A DNA stretch of 64,000 bases from Lotmaria passim (taxonomy: Eukaryota > Euglenozoa > Kinetoplastea > Trypanosomatida > Trypanosomatidae). The stretch lies in the NCBI GenBank assembly GCA_037349495.1, contig CP140200.1, forward strand, positions 124,001 through 188,000, read 5' to 3'. Each line of letters starts with the position of its first letter. The first letter of the stretch is position 1. The position numbers and the translations under genes are program-made. This document shows, piece by piece, positions 9,792-20,452 of the stretch. The notes under the pieces are model-generated. The model saw only the letters and a program-made list of their open reading frames with translations. It made no database searches and had not been told where the DNA came from.

Positions 9792-10838
9792 TTACGACTT
9801 CCGCATGCTGGGCAGTCGCCTTAGTCCGCCCTCGTTCTTCAGCTGGTTCACCTCGGCCCGACGCATCGAGTTCTGCCGTCGCAGTGAACTCTGCCGACCC
9901 GTACCGCCGTTCTGGGTCGAGCTGCAGTGATGCAGTCCCTCCGGCTTTTTGTGCGGCGGCTCCGCCGGTGGCTCCTGCACCGGAGGCGACAGTGGCTGCT
10001 GCATCTGCGGTGGCGACGCGACGGGCTGCGGCGGCGGTGCCGGGCGTGGCTGCAGGTGCTGCGGCGGTGGCGCCTTCTTCGGCGGTGGTACCCGGTGCTC
10101 CTTCACCTCCGGCGTGGGCGGGTGCGGGAAGTAGAGTGGCTCGTAGAACGTCTCGTAGTAGTTCACGTACTGCTGGTAAAGCTCGGGGTACTGCAGCCGC
10201 AGCAGGCGATAGTAGAAGACCATTTGCTGCTGGTAGTCTGGCGGGTACTGGGCGAGAAGGTGGCTCGGTGGGAAGGGCAACGGGGTGCCGTCGTCCTGCT
10301 TTAACAAGTTCTGCTGCAGCTGCAGATCCGCTGCGTTGTGGAGGACCCCTTGAAAATTGATCTGACTCCACTCCGCCGCCCTGCCTTCCCCGTTCAGCCC
10401 ATTCCCGTTGCCGCCCTGCACAGCACCACCCATCCCACCGGGGCCACCGTAGCCCTGCATGCCATTACCAGCCATCCCCATCTGCTGCCCCATCTGCTGC
10501 TGCTGCTGCTGCGGTGACGGTGGAGAAAGCATGCCGCCCATCTGCCCATATGGCTGCAACATGCCCATGCCATTGCTCATCATCATACTACCTGTTTGCG
10601 ACAGCGTCTGTGGCTGCTGCTGCAGTGACTGCTGCCCCATCTGCCCCATCTGCTGCTGCTGGGCTGCGTTCATCGGCTCGAGGTGGTAGGCGCGGGATGC
10701 GTTGATGGCCTGTTGGTTACACTGCATCCGCTGCTGCTGCATGAGCCACTCCATCTGCTGTGGGTACATGCTGCCGTTCTGCACTGGCACGTAGTTGTCG
10801 TTGTTTTGCACGGCAAAATCTACAGCGCTGCCACGCAT
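9792..10838 (-). CDS. Gln/Met/Pro-rich protein with one Tyr-rich helical segment and basic C-terminal phospho-sites
   Basis: Function not recognised; 348 residues from the ATG at 10838 (MRGSAVDFAVQ). The frame runs on to 11006, but the added residues are a poly-Leu/Phe translation of the polypyrimidine tract, and an AG directly precedes the chosen ATG. Residues 17-30 include N-G-S-M-Y-P, related to the neighbours' SMYG motif. Residues 35-150 are Gln, Met and Gly-rich. The only segment that looks folded is 190-240, an aromatic stretch containing F-Y-Y-R-L-L-R-L-Q-Y-P-E-L-Y, probably one or two helices. Residues 240-300 are Pro-rich (P-P-P-K-K-A-P-P-P). The tail is basic with R-Q-S-S-L-R-R-Q-N-S-M-R-R and R-R-L-P-S-M-R-K-S at the very end, like sites in the proteins at 6988-8286 and 1-862. 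Confidence 0.9.
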   Translation of the reverse strand: MRGSAVDFAVQNNDNYVPVQNGSMYPQQMEWLMQQQRMQCNQQAINASRAYHLEPMNAAQQQQMGQMGQQSLQQQPQTLSQTGSMMMSNGMGMLQPYGQMGGMLSPPSPQQQQQQMGQQMGMAGNGMQGYGGPGGMGGAVQGGNGNGLNGEGRAAEWSQINFQGVLHNAADLQLQQNLLKQDDGTPLPFPPSHLLAQYPPDYQQQMVFYYRLLRLQYPELYQQYVNYYETFYEPLYFPHPPTPEVKEHRVPPPKKAPPPQHLQPRPAPPPQPVASPPQMQQPLSPPVQEPPAEPPHKKPEGLHHCSSTQNGGTGRQSSLRRQNSMRRAEVNQLKNEGGLRRLPSMRKS

Positions 10839-10928
10839 CTGTCCAATGCACTCAAAACGAAGATGTAAACGAAGCAACAGCAGCAACAGCAATAATATTA
10901 AGAACGAAAGAAAAAAAAAAAGAAGAGC
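10839..10928 (-). promoter_or_regulatory. Candidate spliced-leader acceptor region
   Basis: On the minus strand a CTTC-T12-CTTTC tract (10928-10902) is followed by a U-rich stretch. The first AG is at 10852-10851, and a second, GGACAG, directly abuts the ATG at 10838. Either would give a 5' UTR of at most 12 bases. Confidence 0.5.
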
Positions 10929-12162
10929 CAAGAGAAATCTGTGCGTCGTCGTTTTAGAACGTGTACATACGTCGGTAAATACCTTTTGGAAGCAGACGAA
11001 TTTCAAAAAACAGAGTGAAAATGGGAAAGAAAGAAAAAACGATAAAGTGAGAAGAAGTCATGCTCCGAGCCTCCAGAAACGCATGTATCTGTGCAGAGGT
11101 ATACCATCTTTTTTGTTTTTCCTGCCACAGCCGGTTCCCGTCAGAATCACTCTCTTGGCGGAATGAGGTAAGCCTCGCTTGTTGCGACGCCACTTCACAG
11201 AGGCCCGACTGCACTGGTGTAGCTTCAACTCTCTGCGTATCTAGCTTTTCTCCACCTAACTAAGCAACGATGACGGCTGCGTCAGTGCAAGAGAAGCAGC
11301 GCGTGAAACAAAAAAAAGTGTGTAACCAAGTAAACCGCTACATGAGAAAAGGGTTGAAGCACAAAGTGCAGGCAAAACAGATAAAGCTCCCTCTCTTTCT
11401 GGTGTCTGTTCACTGCATAATGGTTGTATTTGAAATGGTGCGCGAAACAGCGAAAAAAGAAAAGAAAGATCAAAAAAAAAAAAAACAAAGCACATCACTA
11501 GATGAAAGAAGTGTAGCTATAGCAATATTCGATAGTACTGTTTGGTCCTTTTTTCATTAGTACACTGCTTTTTAAAAAAAATGCCTTTTACTTACACTAA
11601 GAACAGAATCACACATATGCACACACATACACACTAAAAAAAAAAAAGGCGCAGGCTGATCAAGCTGCGTACAATGGAACCTTGTCGCATGTAGTGTTTT
11701 CCCCCTTCTTTAACAGACAAGAAATAAATAAAGAAAAAAAAAGTACAGTCCTGGAATTAGGTTGAGCATGGCAGCAAGTCTCGTAGTTCAGCGCACAGGA
11801 AAACAAGAGAGCGGCTCAAAGGGCAAAGTGAAGTCGCTTGCCCAAAATGCATAACGGTATCAGTGTCGAGACCTAGAGCGTACCTCAAATTTTGTTCATG
11901 TAACAGAAACCACAGAGAAGAGGGTGACGATCCACACAAGCACGTACAGCAGCAACAACAACACAACAAAAAAAAAAGGAAGGGCTAAATGAAATGAAGA
12001 GGCGCAGGAAAAAAAAAAAGCAAGAGAGGGACAAAGAGGAGGCGAGTGCGGCATTCTGTGCACATAGGCTCGACGTCAAAGAACGTGATGCCGATAGCTT
12101 CTGGGAAAGGAACTTGCGAGCAAAAGTAGTCGTCAAACAAAAGCAATAATAAATATATAAAT

Positions 12163-12200
<38 letters not shown>

Positions 12201-12369
12201 GTATATATATACATACTTATATATAGGCACACACACAAAAAAAAAAAGCACGCAAAGGGGGCCTACAGAAAGCGGAGGTCGTCGTTTTTGCTCATCCTCT
12301 TTCCGACCTATCGACGACTCGCCTTTGACCTCTCTTTGCTGAGATTCACATTATCAGCGCAGCATAACT

Positions 12370-12419
<50 letters not shown>

Positions 12420-13897
12420 CGGTTTACCCTGTCACAGAACAGTGCACAGAAGAAAAAAAAAAGAGAGAGAGACACTTACAAGCGCGAACAAACTGAAAAA
12501 TAAAGAGAAGAGTCCTTTTTGCTCTCCTACCTTCTTTATGATCAGCACAATGTTACACGCAAAAGAAAAAAAAAAAGTGCGACACATCACATGAAATTAA
12601 AAAAAAAAGAAAATCAAAGCACAAGGAAGAAGGGTAGGAAAGACAAAGCACACGTCGTCTAACTTGAAAAACAGAGCAGTTTTTTTTTTCCCCCTCACAT
12701 TAGGGAAACAATTTTGAGATATCCAAAAGAAAAAGGAAAAGAGAGAAAAAAAAAGAAAGACGAGAAAACCAGACTCTGCCTAGTGTTCACTTGCGGAATT
12801 GAACTACTCCTCCAAAACAGAAGCACACATGTGGGAAAAACTCTTGGCGAAAACAATGAAAGTAATAATAACAATAGTAACAAGAAGGCCAACACAATAT
12901 TGACACAAAGGCGGAAAGGTGGGAAAAGAAAGAAGAAAAAAAAGGAATGAAAAACCGAACGTAATCACACATTGATATCGACACAACTTGGAAGAAAACA
13001 AAACAGAAAAAAAAAACTAGTCACATGCTCTTCCACATACGGCCCTCATCTGCTTAAAAAAAGAGAGGAAAAAGATATAATCGCACAGTTGCTCTTAAGA
13101 AACCTAAATGAACAAACTACACAAACAAAAAAAAAAGTAATAATCATCATGCCGGTGCCTTCTTGCCACTCACGCCTCCTCTTATCGGGTTCGCCGCGCG
13201 TGTCTGCTACACTACAGTTGCTTAAAAGCAAACATATAGCAATAATAAAGAGCTCAGTTCTGGCAAAACACACCCCTCTACTTGTCGGCTGTCTCTCCCT
13301 CTCTCTCCGACGCCTCAGCAGTGTCACCCTCGCCATATGATAAAAAAGTGGCGTATTGCATTTCAACAAATAGCCACACTTTAGGTGGTCATCTCAGACA
13401 GTAATAACAAATAAAAAGGGGGAAAAAAAAAAAACAGCACCACTCGAATACAATCAATCACACTCATAGACATAATAATAATAAAGGAGGTAACAAAAGA
13501 AAAATAAAGGAAAAAAAGAGAAGCTGTATCTATATATGTATGAAAAGAGCGTAGAGGATGCCCCTCAAGCTCTTTTTTTTTTTTTTCTGCAGATGCACTT
13601 TTTTCAGTCAAACAAATCAAATAGGAGGAAGGAAAAAAAAAAAAGAGATACTATGAATAGAGAGGTGACGCCGCGCTGTCAGGGAGCTTCGACCACACGT
13701 GGCGTCAACCCCTCAGGGAAAAAAAAAAAGGGCAAGAGCCAAAACAATGGTAGAAAAAAAAAAGGCGCAAGCGCAGAGAGAAAGAGAGAGGAACCTCAAC
13801 TGCTCCCAGCATTGGGTCCTTTCCCCGCCAATGTGTAAAAAAAAAAAAAAAGATCTACACACACGCGTTATGAAGAGGAGGCCCCACACAAAAGCCT
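10929..13897. other. Intergenic region, A-rich with two large TA microsatellites
   Basis: About 3.0 kb, containing TA/TG repeats at 12167-12226 and 12372-12413 and dense A9-A15 runs. No RNA gene or convincing coding frame seen. Confidence 0.7.
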
Positions 13898-16800
13898 TTA
13901 CTTCTCCTTGGATGAGGACGAATGGTGGTGGTGATGGTGGGATCCGCTGCTTTTGTGAGATGCACTGTTGTGGCGGCTGCTGCTCGACTCCGAGTCGGCC
14001 TCCTTGCCGCTGCTACTGCGGTTGCTCGGGAGCTTTTTGTCATCCGACTTCTTTTTCTCCTCCTTCTTCTTCTCTTCTGGCTTCTTCTTGTCGTCGGTCT
14101 TCTGCTTGTCATCACTTTGTTTCTTGTCGTCCGACTTCTTACTGGACCGGTCCTTCGACTTGCTAGCGCTGCTGTGATGCGTTCCTGAAGAGACGGTGTC
14201 ACCCACCTTCTTGTCCTTGTGGTGCCCGTTGTCCGAGCTTGCTGGCTCGTCACCCTCTTTTGCATTTCCACTCGCCGGCTTCGCTGCCCCGGTGGACGGC
14301 GCCGAGGTGTCGCGCGTGCCGCTCACCGGCGCACCCCCGCTGTGCTGCCGTCCCGAGTTAAGGACGCTGCCGGAGCCAGCGGAGCCGAGGCCGCCGCTGC
14401 GGCGGTACGTCTTCGGGTCGTGGTGCTCTGGATCCTCAATGAGGGTCTTGTATTCGTTGTAGAAGACCTCCATGCTCTTCTTGCTGCGGAGGACCGACTC
14501 GCGCTCGCTGTCCGTCTTGGCTGCCGCAGCCTTTGCGTCCGCCTTGTGCAGGCTCTCCTCGGCAAACGCGATGAACTTCTTGACACTGCAGATGCGTACG
14601 CTTCGGTTCTGCGTGGCGCCGAGGCGCCTCATCAGCTCAAGCAGCGGTGCCACGTTCGTATCGCCCTGGATGATGTCGGCGAGGAAGAGGGTGCAGCATG
14701 GGCCACCGAAGGCGTACTCGAAGAGCTCGTGCGGCACGTCGGGCTTCTTGTCCAGGATGTCGAGGAACAGCGTCGGGTCCATCGCACTGGCCGCCAGCAT
14801 AGAGCTGGTGTAGACGTCGTTGCCCGTCACACCTTTCATCACGGCCGAGGCGACGATAACCGTCTTCTTGCCTGGGTGCTGCTCTAAGATCGTCGGGACG
14901 TGGTAGAGCGCGCCGTTGATGGTCGACTCCAGCTGAAGCGGAGTGGGCTGCTTAATGATGGTGGCCTTGTACACCGTCGGCCCGAAGAGGGGCGAGTAGG
15001 CGACAGACAGCTTCTGTGGCACCTGCGGCGCTGGCTGCGCCGCGTCGACGCCCATGAGCAGGTCTGCCAGCAGCTCGTTGCCGCTCACAAGCGCGACGCT
15101 GAGGCTCACCTCGGCCGACTTGTACTTCTGCGAGGCCACGCTGAGGAGGGAAGACACCATGCGCTTGTACGACAGCCACAGCGGCTGCTTGTCCAGCTGG
15201 TTCACCTCATTCGGTGACACATTGCCAATGATGGCAGTGTTGTTGCCGTTCTGGAAGAGCGTCTGCACCTCGTTCACCTGTGCTGCTGTCGCGCTGAGCC
15301 GCCAGTCCTCCGGCGCACGCACCACCACCTCCAGCGCCGGCGCTGACGCGTTGGTGGCGAGGTCGATGATGGACTTGCCGTCCGGCCCCACCGCGAAGGT
15401 GCGCGGCAGCCCGTTGGACGCTTCGGGGCTGGCGATCACCGCCACACGCACTGGGTTCGCCGCATCGTGGCCCTTCTCCGTCGCGTGGGCGTTGATGTCG
15501 CGCGAGGAAAGCCGCGGCGTTTCTGGCAGCCGCTCCTGCGGCCGCTGCGAGCTCGGGTAGGCGACCGGTACGACGTTGCGCGGGTCGGCCAGCATCGCGC
15601 TGCCGTCCGCCAGCATCGCGTCCACCTTCTTCAGCACCGCTGGGTCCACGTCCGGCTTCTGCCGCAGCTTGTCGTTCTCGCCGGTGGCAAAGGCGATGAA
15701 GCGGGCCAGGTTGCCGCTGCGAGGGGCAGAGTTCTGCACGGCGCGGATGTTGCCCAGCGAAGCGAGGGCCACCTGCGCGGTGGAGGGGTCGACGCAGTTC
15801 GGCATGCACAGCACCGCGATGGTGCGGCAGGCTCCGCCAATGCAGCTCTTCGTGACCGCTGGCGGCACAAACGCATCGTTGCGCAGCGTCTCGAAGAAAG
15901 GCGTGGGACCGGTGGAGACGTTGGTGATGAGGAAGAGCACCGAAGAGAGGAAGACGTCGGTGGAGTTGTCACCCTTCTGCGACAGACGCACCTGCTTCAC
16001 CACCACATCCACGACCACCACCGGCATATCGGGCATGCTGCAGGCCGCCGTGATTGCCGCGTTCACGTTCGGCAGGTCCACGCTGGACTGCCGCACCGTG
16101 ATGACGCCCATGTTCATGAAGGCCGCACCAAAGACCGGGTGTGAACCCACCTCCGGCACCTTGACCGCGTTGCCTTCCACCACGTCGACCGCCTCCTTCG
16201 CGCTCTTCATCGCACACACGGAGACGCGGGCGTCGTAGTAGCCCTGCTGGCCGTTCGCCTCGGCCGCCCGCTCCATCACCGCAACGGCCTCGGCCAGCAG
16301 CTGATGCACCATCTCCACCGTCGTCGCGCACGACTCCGGCGTGCCGTCCGCGGCGATCAGCACCGCCGCATTGTGGCCGCTGCTCACGCTGGTGAAGAGG
16401 GGCGTGCAGAGCGGTGAGGCCTTGATGGCGGCCGCGGTGGCCGCCGCGTTGGGGCCCGTGCAGAAGACGTCCTGCGGCGGCAGCGACGTGGCCGGGTTGC
16501 TGCCTGGCAGCTCCACCGGCCGGCTTGCATCGGCAGCAGCAGACAGCACCACCACGCCTGCCACGCTGTTGCGTCGCTCAGCACCGCTACCCCCGCCGTT
16601 CGTGGCGGGGGTAGTGGAAGTGGGCTGCGACGTGGAGAGACCCGCCTTCAACTCACGCTGGTGGTGTTCGGCGTCGGCGGTCGCGAAAGGCGTCGCGGCC
16701 GCACCGGCGAGACCAGTTGGGCCCAGGTTCGGTTGCTGGAAAGGAGGGACACCTCCTGCCGCACCTGCCCCGTTGCCGCTCGGATCCTCGAACGTGCTGG

Positions 16801-17740
16801 GCAACCCGCTTACGCCGTAGAACTGTGAGCCGCCATAGCCAGCCGCGGGGCCACCCATGTTGTTGTTGCCCATGCCACCACTCTGGTCGCCGTAGGCGCT
16901 GCCGTAGCCGTTCATGCCGCTGCCGTACATCGAACCGCCCATCGGCCCCATCATGGACCCACCCATGGGGCCTCCCATCCCATACATTGACCCGCCCATT
17001 GGACCGCCCATGCTGTACATGGAGCCCATCATCGGGTTCATGCCGTACATACTGCCCATCGGCCCCATGCCGTACATCGAGCCCATAGGGCCTCCCACGC
17101 CGTACATGGAGCCGAAGAGAGAGGCAGGCCGCGACATGCCCATGCCATACATGCTGCCCATGCCGTACATCGAGCCCATCATCGGGCCGCCCATCATCAT
17201 GGAGCCCATCATCGGGTTCATGCCCATACCGCCAAACATGGAGCCGCGGAAGGAGCCGGCACGGAGAGAGCCTTTGCGGAAGTTGTCACGTGCGAAGGAG
17301 CTGCGGTCGACGTTGAAGGTGTAGTGCGCCTGGTCGCCCATCGCACGCGCAAAGGCCGGACCGTCTCCTGAGAGATTGTCGTTTACCCGCTGCGGATCGG
17401 CGGCGGCGGCGACGGGGCGGTCGGCAACTTGGATGCCCGTATGTGAAGACGGCTTCGGCTCCTCACCGTAGCGTACCCGCTTTGCGTACGACGCCTTCTT
17501 CGTGTTTGCGTCGTAGTTCGCGCGTGGGGCGTCACCAGCGTCTTCCATAGCCGGCTGCTGCTGCCGCTGCGGAAGCCCGTCCGTCGGAGTTCCCTGCGGC
17601 TGCCGCTGAGAAAGCGCTTGCTGTTTCGGCCCGCCATGTGCCGCGGGGTAAGTGTTGGGCACACCTGCGGCTGCGTTACTCTGCGGCGTCATGGCAGGCT
17701 GACCATCGCCGCGAGCGGAAGGGACGACAGCGCTCATCAT
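13898..17740 (-). CDS. GSMYG-array protein with two degenerate kinesin-like motor domains
   Basis: 1280 residues starting MMSAVVPSARG. The second ATG (17737) may be the true start, because the related gene at 25979-28675 begins MSAVVP. Residues 165-310 form a Gly/Ser/Met/Tyr array with seven S-M-Y-G motifs. Pseudo-motor 1 (394-729) has S-G-H-N-A-A-V-L-I-A-A-D-G, S-H-P-V-F-G-A, V-V-K-Q-V-R, V-F-L-S-S-V-L, C-I-G-G-A-C-R-T and P-R-S-G-N-L-A-R-F in order. Pseudo-motor 2 (762-1114) has G-N-N-T-A-I-I, A-D-L-L, Y-S-P-L-F-G-P, V-M-K-G-V, Y-A-F-G-G-P-C-C-T and V-K-K-F. This order matches kinesin motor strands and helices, but no GxxxxGK[ST], SSRSH or DLAG is present, so ATPase activity is not expected. 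Residues 1170-1280 are Lys/Asp/Ser-rich and end in S-G-S-H-H-H-H-H-H-S. In the relatives at 20453-23161 and 31438-35991 the Ser/His-rich module is N-terminal. Role unknown, probably scaffolding. Confidence 0.95.
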   Translation of the reverse strand: MMSAVVPSARGDGQPAMTPQSNAAAGVPNTYPAAHGGPKQQALSQRQPQGTPTDGLPQRQQQPAMEDAGDAPRANYDANTKKASYAKRVRYGEEPKPSSHTGIQVADRPVAAAADPQRVNDNLSGDGPAFARAMGDQAHYTFNVDRSSFARDNFRKGSLRAGSFRGSMFGGMGMNPMMGSMMMGGPMMGSMYGMGSMYGMGMSRPASLFGSMYGVGGPMGSMYGMGPMGSMYGMNPMMGSMYSMGGPMGGSMYGMGGPMGGSMMGPMGGSMYGSGMNGYGSAYGDQSGGMGNNNMGGPAAGYGGSQFYGVSGLPSTFEDPSGNGAGAAGGVPPFQQPNLGPTGLAGAAATPFATADAEHHQRELKAGLSTSQPTSTTPATNGGGSGAERRNSVAGVVVLSAAADASRPVELPGSNPATSLPPQDVFCTGPNAAATAAAIKASPLCTPLFTSVSSGHNAAVLIAADGTPESCATTVEMVHQLLAEAVAVMERAAEANGQQGYYDARVSVCAMKSAKEAVDVVEGNAVKVPEVGSHPVFGAAFMNMGVITVRQSSVDLPNVNAAITAACSMPDMPVVVVDVVVKQVRLSQKGDNSTDVFLSSVLFLITNVSTGPTPFFETLRNDAFVPPAVTKSCIGGACRTIAVLCMPNCVDPSTAQVALASLGNIRAVQNSAPRSGNLARFIAFATGENDKLRQKPDVDPAVLKKVDAMLADGSAMLADPRNVVPVAYPSSQRPQERLPETPRLSSRDINAHATEKGHDAANPVRVAVIASPEASNGLPRTFAVGPDGKSIIDLATNASAPALEVVVRAPEDWRLSATAAQVNEVQTLFQNGNNTAIIGNVSPNEVNQLDKQPLWLSYKRMVSSLLSVASQKYKSAEVSLSVALVSGNELLADLLMGVDAAQPAPQVPQKLSVAYSPLFGPTVYKATIIKQPTPLQLESTINGALYHVPTILEQHPGKKTVIVASAVMKGVTGNDVYTSSMLAASAMDPTLFLDILDKKPDVPHELFEYAFGGPCCTLFLADIIQGDTNVAPLLELMRRLGATQNRSVRICSVKKFIAFAEESLHKADAKAAAAKTDSERESVLRSKKSMEVFYNEYKTLIEDPEHHDPKTYRRSGGLGSAGSGSVLNSGRQHSGGAPVSGTRDTSAPSTGAAKPASGNAKEGDEPASSDNGHHKDKKVGDTVSSGTHHSSASKSKDRSSKKSDDKKQSDDKQKTDDKKKPEEKKKEEKKKSDDKKLPSNRSSSGKEADSESSSSRHNSASHKSSGSHHHHHHSSSSKEK
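16811..17248 (-). repeat. GSMYG-coding low-complexity array
   Basis: In-frame degenerate repeats encode G-S-M-Y-G-M-G and G-G-P-M-G units, with seven exact S-M-Y-G copies and variants such as S-M-Y-S and S-Q-F-Y-G. They are part of the gene at 13898-17740. Confidence 0.9.
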
Positions 17741-20452
17741 GCTGGTGCGTGGTGAGTACTGTTGCTCGTGTTTGCGTGTGTATATGTGTGTGCGTGCAGC
17801 CTTGCTCTTCTGCCTTCACCTGATCACAAATGAGAAAAGGAAAGAGGCGGAGACCACAATACACCGTGTGTGTGTGTGGGGGGGGGGGGGGGGAGGAATC
17901 AGCAAGGATAAAAAAAAAGGGCTGAAAACACACTAAAAACACGGAAGCGGCGGCGTAAAGCAAAAAAAAAAAAAGCACGAAAGCTGGCTAAGCCTTTTGT
18001 TTTTGTTTTATTCCTCCTACTCTTCCTTGAATGACGCGAGTGTCAAAGAGGCGCCTCGACCAGGAAACAGCAAAAGAAAAAAGGGAAGACACGAAAAGAA
18101 AGAAAAACCAGAGAAGAAAACAATAATTCGTTTACGCGAACTTCAAAGACGTCGTGTGTAGCAGCGCATAGGGCGTGGGGAAGTAGTAAATGTGGTAGTT
18201 TTTTGTGTGTGTGCGTGTGGTTTAGGGAGCCATAGAAGAAAAAAAAAAACACACACACCAAAAAAAGAGCGGATTATCGAGAAAGAAAAGCAATAGAATG
18301 AAAAAAAAAAAGGCATCAAAATGAAGAGCAGAAAAGGAAAGGAAGGATTGAATGAGGAATGAAAGATGGGGCAAGGGAGGGGTGAAGAAAAGAGCAGCTT
18401 TGTCTTCTGCGTCAATGTGAAGCGCGACAGCAACGTAAAAAAAAAAAAGCTGACTTATGTGGCACACAGCACTATGCAGCGATGTTGTCATCACAAGGCG
18501 GGTCAAAGCTCTTTTTTGCTTTCCCTTTCTCGCTGTCTGGGTATCGAACGACAGCATCGCTCGTCGCACTTGCAGAAAAAGCGCGCACACACGCACATCG
18601 GCATAGACAAGGCGTTGAACACGTGTGGTCTGCTTCCTTACCTTGTAACTCAATAGACAAGCAGCACTACTACTACCTCGCCGCCTAACAATCCTTCACT
18701 CAGTTTTTGACCTTTTACTTTTTTGAGGGGTATAGAGACACATCGCGTAGAAAGTAACTGAACACTAAAATTTAAAAAAAAAAAAAAGAAAACCCACAAG
18801 ATCCCCGCTGTTTTCGGAAAAGGGGGGAATCGTACTGTTCTTTAGGCTTTCAGTAGTTTTCCATGAATATATAAAGAAGAAAAGGCAAACAGACATAGAC
18901 ATTTTCACCTTCGTATCTATATTGTGTGCCCTTCCTTCATTTGTGGAAACTGAAGGACCTTTGACTCGCTTGGCAGTGTTTAAAACTAGTTTTTTTTTTT
19001 TCCCCCGCATGGTGGTGTTGCCTTGCTTCGCCTCTAGTTGACCATGAGCCGAAAGTAAGAAGATGAGAGTGCACCAAAAAAAAAAACGGAAAATACTGAC
19101 AAAATCAAAAATAATGAAAACAATGAAAAAACGGGGACCATACATTTACCAGTAAAGAAAGAAGATTAAGAACCAAGTGTGCTGTTCGTCAGGAGGTCGT
19201 GTCGCTTTTTCCGCTCCGTAAAAACGGATGTAACGTTGAGCGAGCTGTGGCAACTTGTTCCAATCAGCGTAAAAGAAAAGAAAAGAAAAAGAAAAAGGTA
19301 GTGAAGCTGTGCACATCACTCCTGTGTACTCCTAAGCCGAGCAGAAAGAGAAAAAAAAAAAAAGACTTGCAGCACCTGAGAAACAAACAAACAGAAAAAA
19401 AACTGTGTTCTCTATCAACCTGATACCATTGTCCGTCCCTCACGGACAGTGGAATGCAATTCGCGGCTCTTCACACGAGCTTTGCGTTATTTGAATTTGC
19501 AGCTTTTAGGGGGATAGGTTTTTTTTTCCAGATAAAAACTGCTTTAGCTCCTTTTAACACAACAGACAAGACCAGAGAAGAGAAAAAAAAAAGGAAACGA
19601 TAAATATAAAAAAAAAAAAAACATGAATTTCTGCCCAACGGTGAGACACAGGAGAGACTTTTTTTTTTTTAATGCACAACGGAGAACAAAGAGAAAAAAA
19701 AAAAACAAAAAAAAAGAAACAAAGAAAAAAGAAACAAAGGCACGTGCTATCATGCGAAAACCAAAAGAATACAGAAGGGAGACTCGTGCAGATAGAGAAA
19801 AAGAAAGGAAGAAACACATTTAAAAGGGGGAAAGAGAAAAAAGAACATAAAAAAAAAAGAAAATAAAAAAAAAAAGAACAATGAAAGGTGTGTGTGTGTG
19901 TGTGTTTTTTTTTTGTAACACGGCGCATTCAAGCAACCCACAACAACAGCAAACAGGTAAATAATAATAGTAAAACGAGAATTGTTCACAGTGAGGTGAA
20001 GCACGCGGGGCTGGAACCGTGAGACGAAACACATGAAGGCGAGAAAACAGGCTGTGAGTCTCGCAAAAAAAAAAAAAAAATGAAGAAGGGAAGTAGAAAA
20101 AAAAGAGGGAAAAAAGCATCAAGAACACAACGCGCCAAAGCAAGAAAGGAGGAATAGAAAAAAAAAAAGGAAGGCCGAGACAATAACAAACAGCTCGGAT
20201 AGTTAGTGGAGAGAGAATGCCCAGAGAAAGAAAAACAACTAGTAGTTAAATGTAACGATGACAGAAAGAGAAGAGCGGAAGCGGAAAGAGAAGAAACAAA
20301 AAAAAAAGGTCAGCCTCGCACTCAATTCACTCGTATATATGTTGTGGAAAAGGTAGCAACAAGACCTTTTTTCTTCTTTTCTTTTTTTTTTTTTTGAAGT
20401 TTGTTTTTGCTTTTTTGTGCGCGAACCAGCAGAAAGATGAAACGCTGATTCG
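17741..20452. other. Intergenic region, A-rich, with GT/poly-G tract
   Basis: About 2.7 kb. A (GT)6 run followed by 16 consecutive G lies at 17866-17893; it reads as poly-C on the coding strand about 140 bases upstream of the start at 17740. A (GT)8 run lies at 19889-19904, and there are many A10-A15 tracts. No RNA gene or convincing coding frame seen. Confidence 0.7.
17866..17893. repeat. (GT)n plus G16 homopolymer
   Basis: Alternating GT runs directly into 16 G residues on the + strand. On the coding strand it is a C16-(AC)n pyrimidine-rich tract upstream of the gene starting at 17740, so it may contribute to trans-splicing. Length may be unstable in assemblies. Confidence 0.9.

Noticed and set aside
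10839-11006. Leu/Phe-rich signal-peptide-like extension on the gene at 9792-10838
   Set aside because: Same reason: a tract-derived string with a CAG immediately before the internal ATG.
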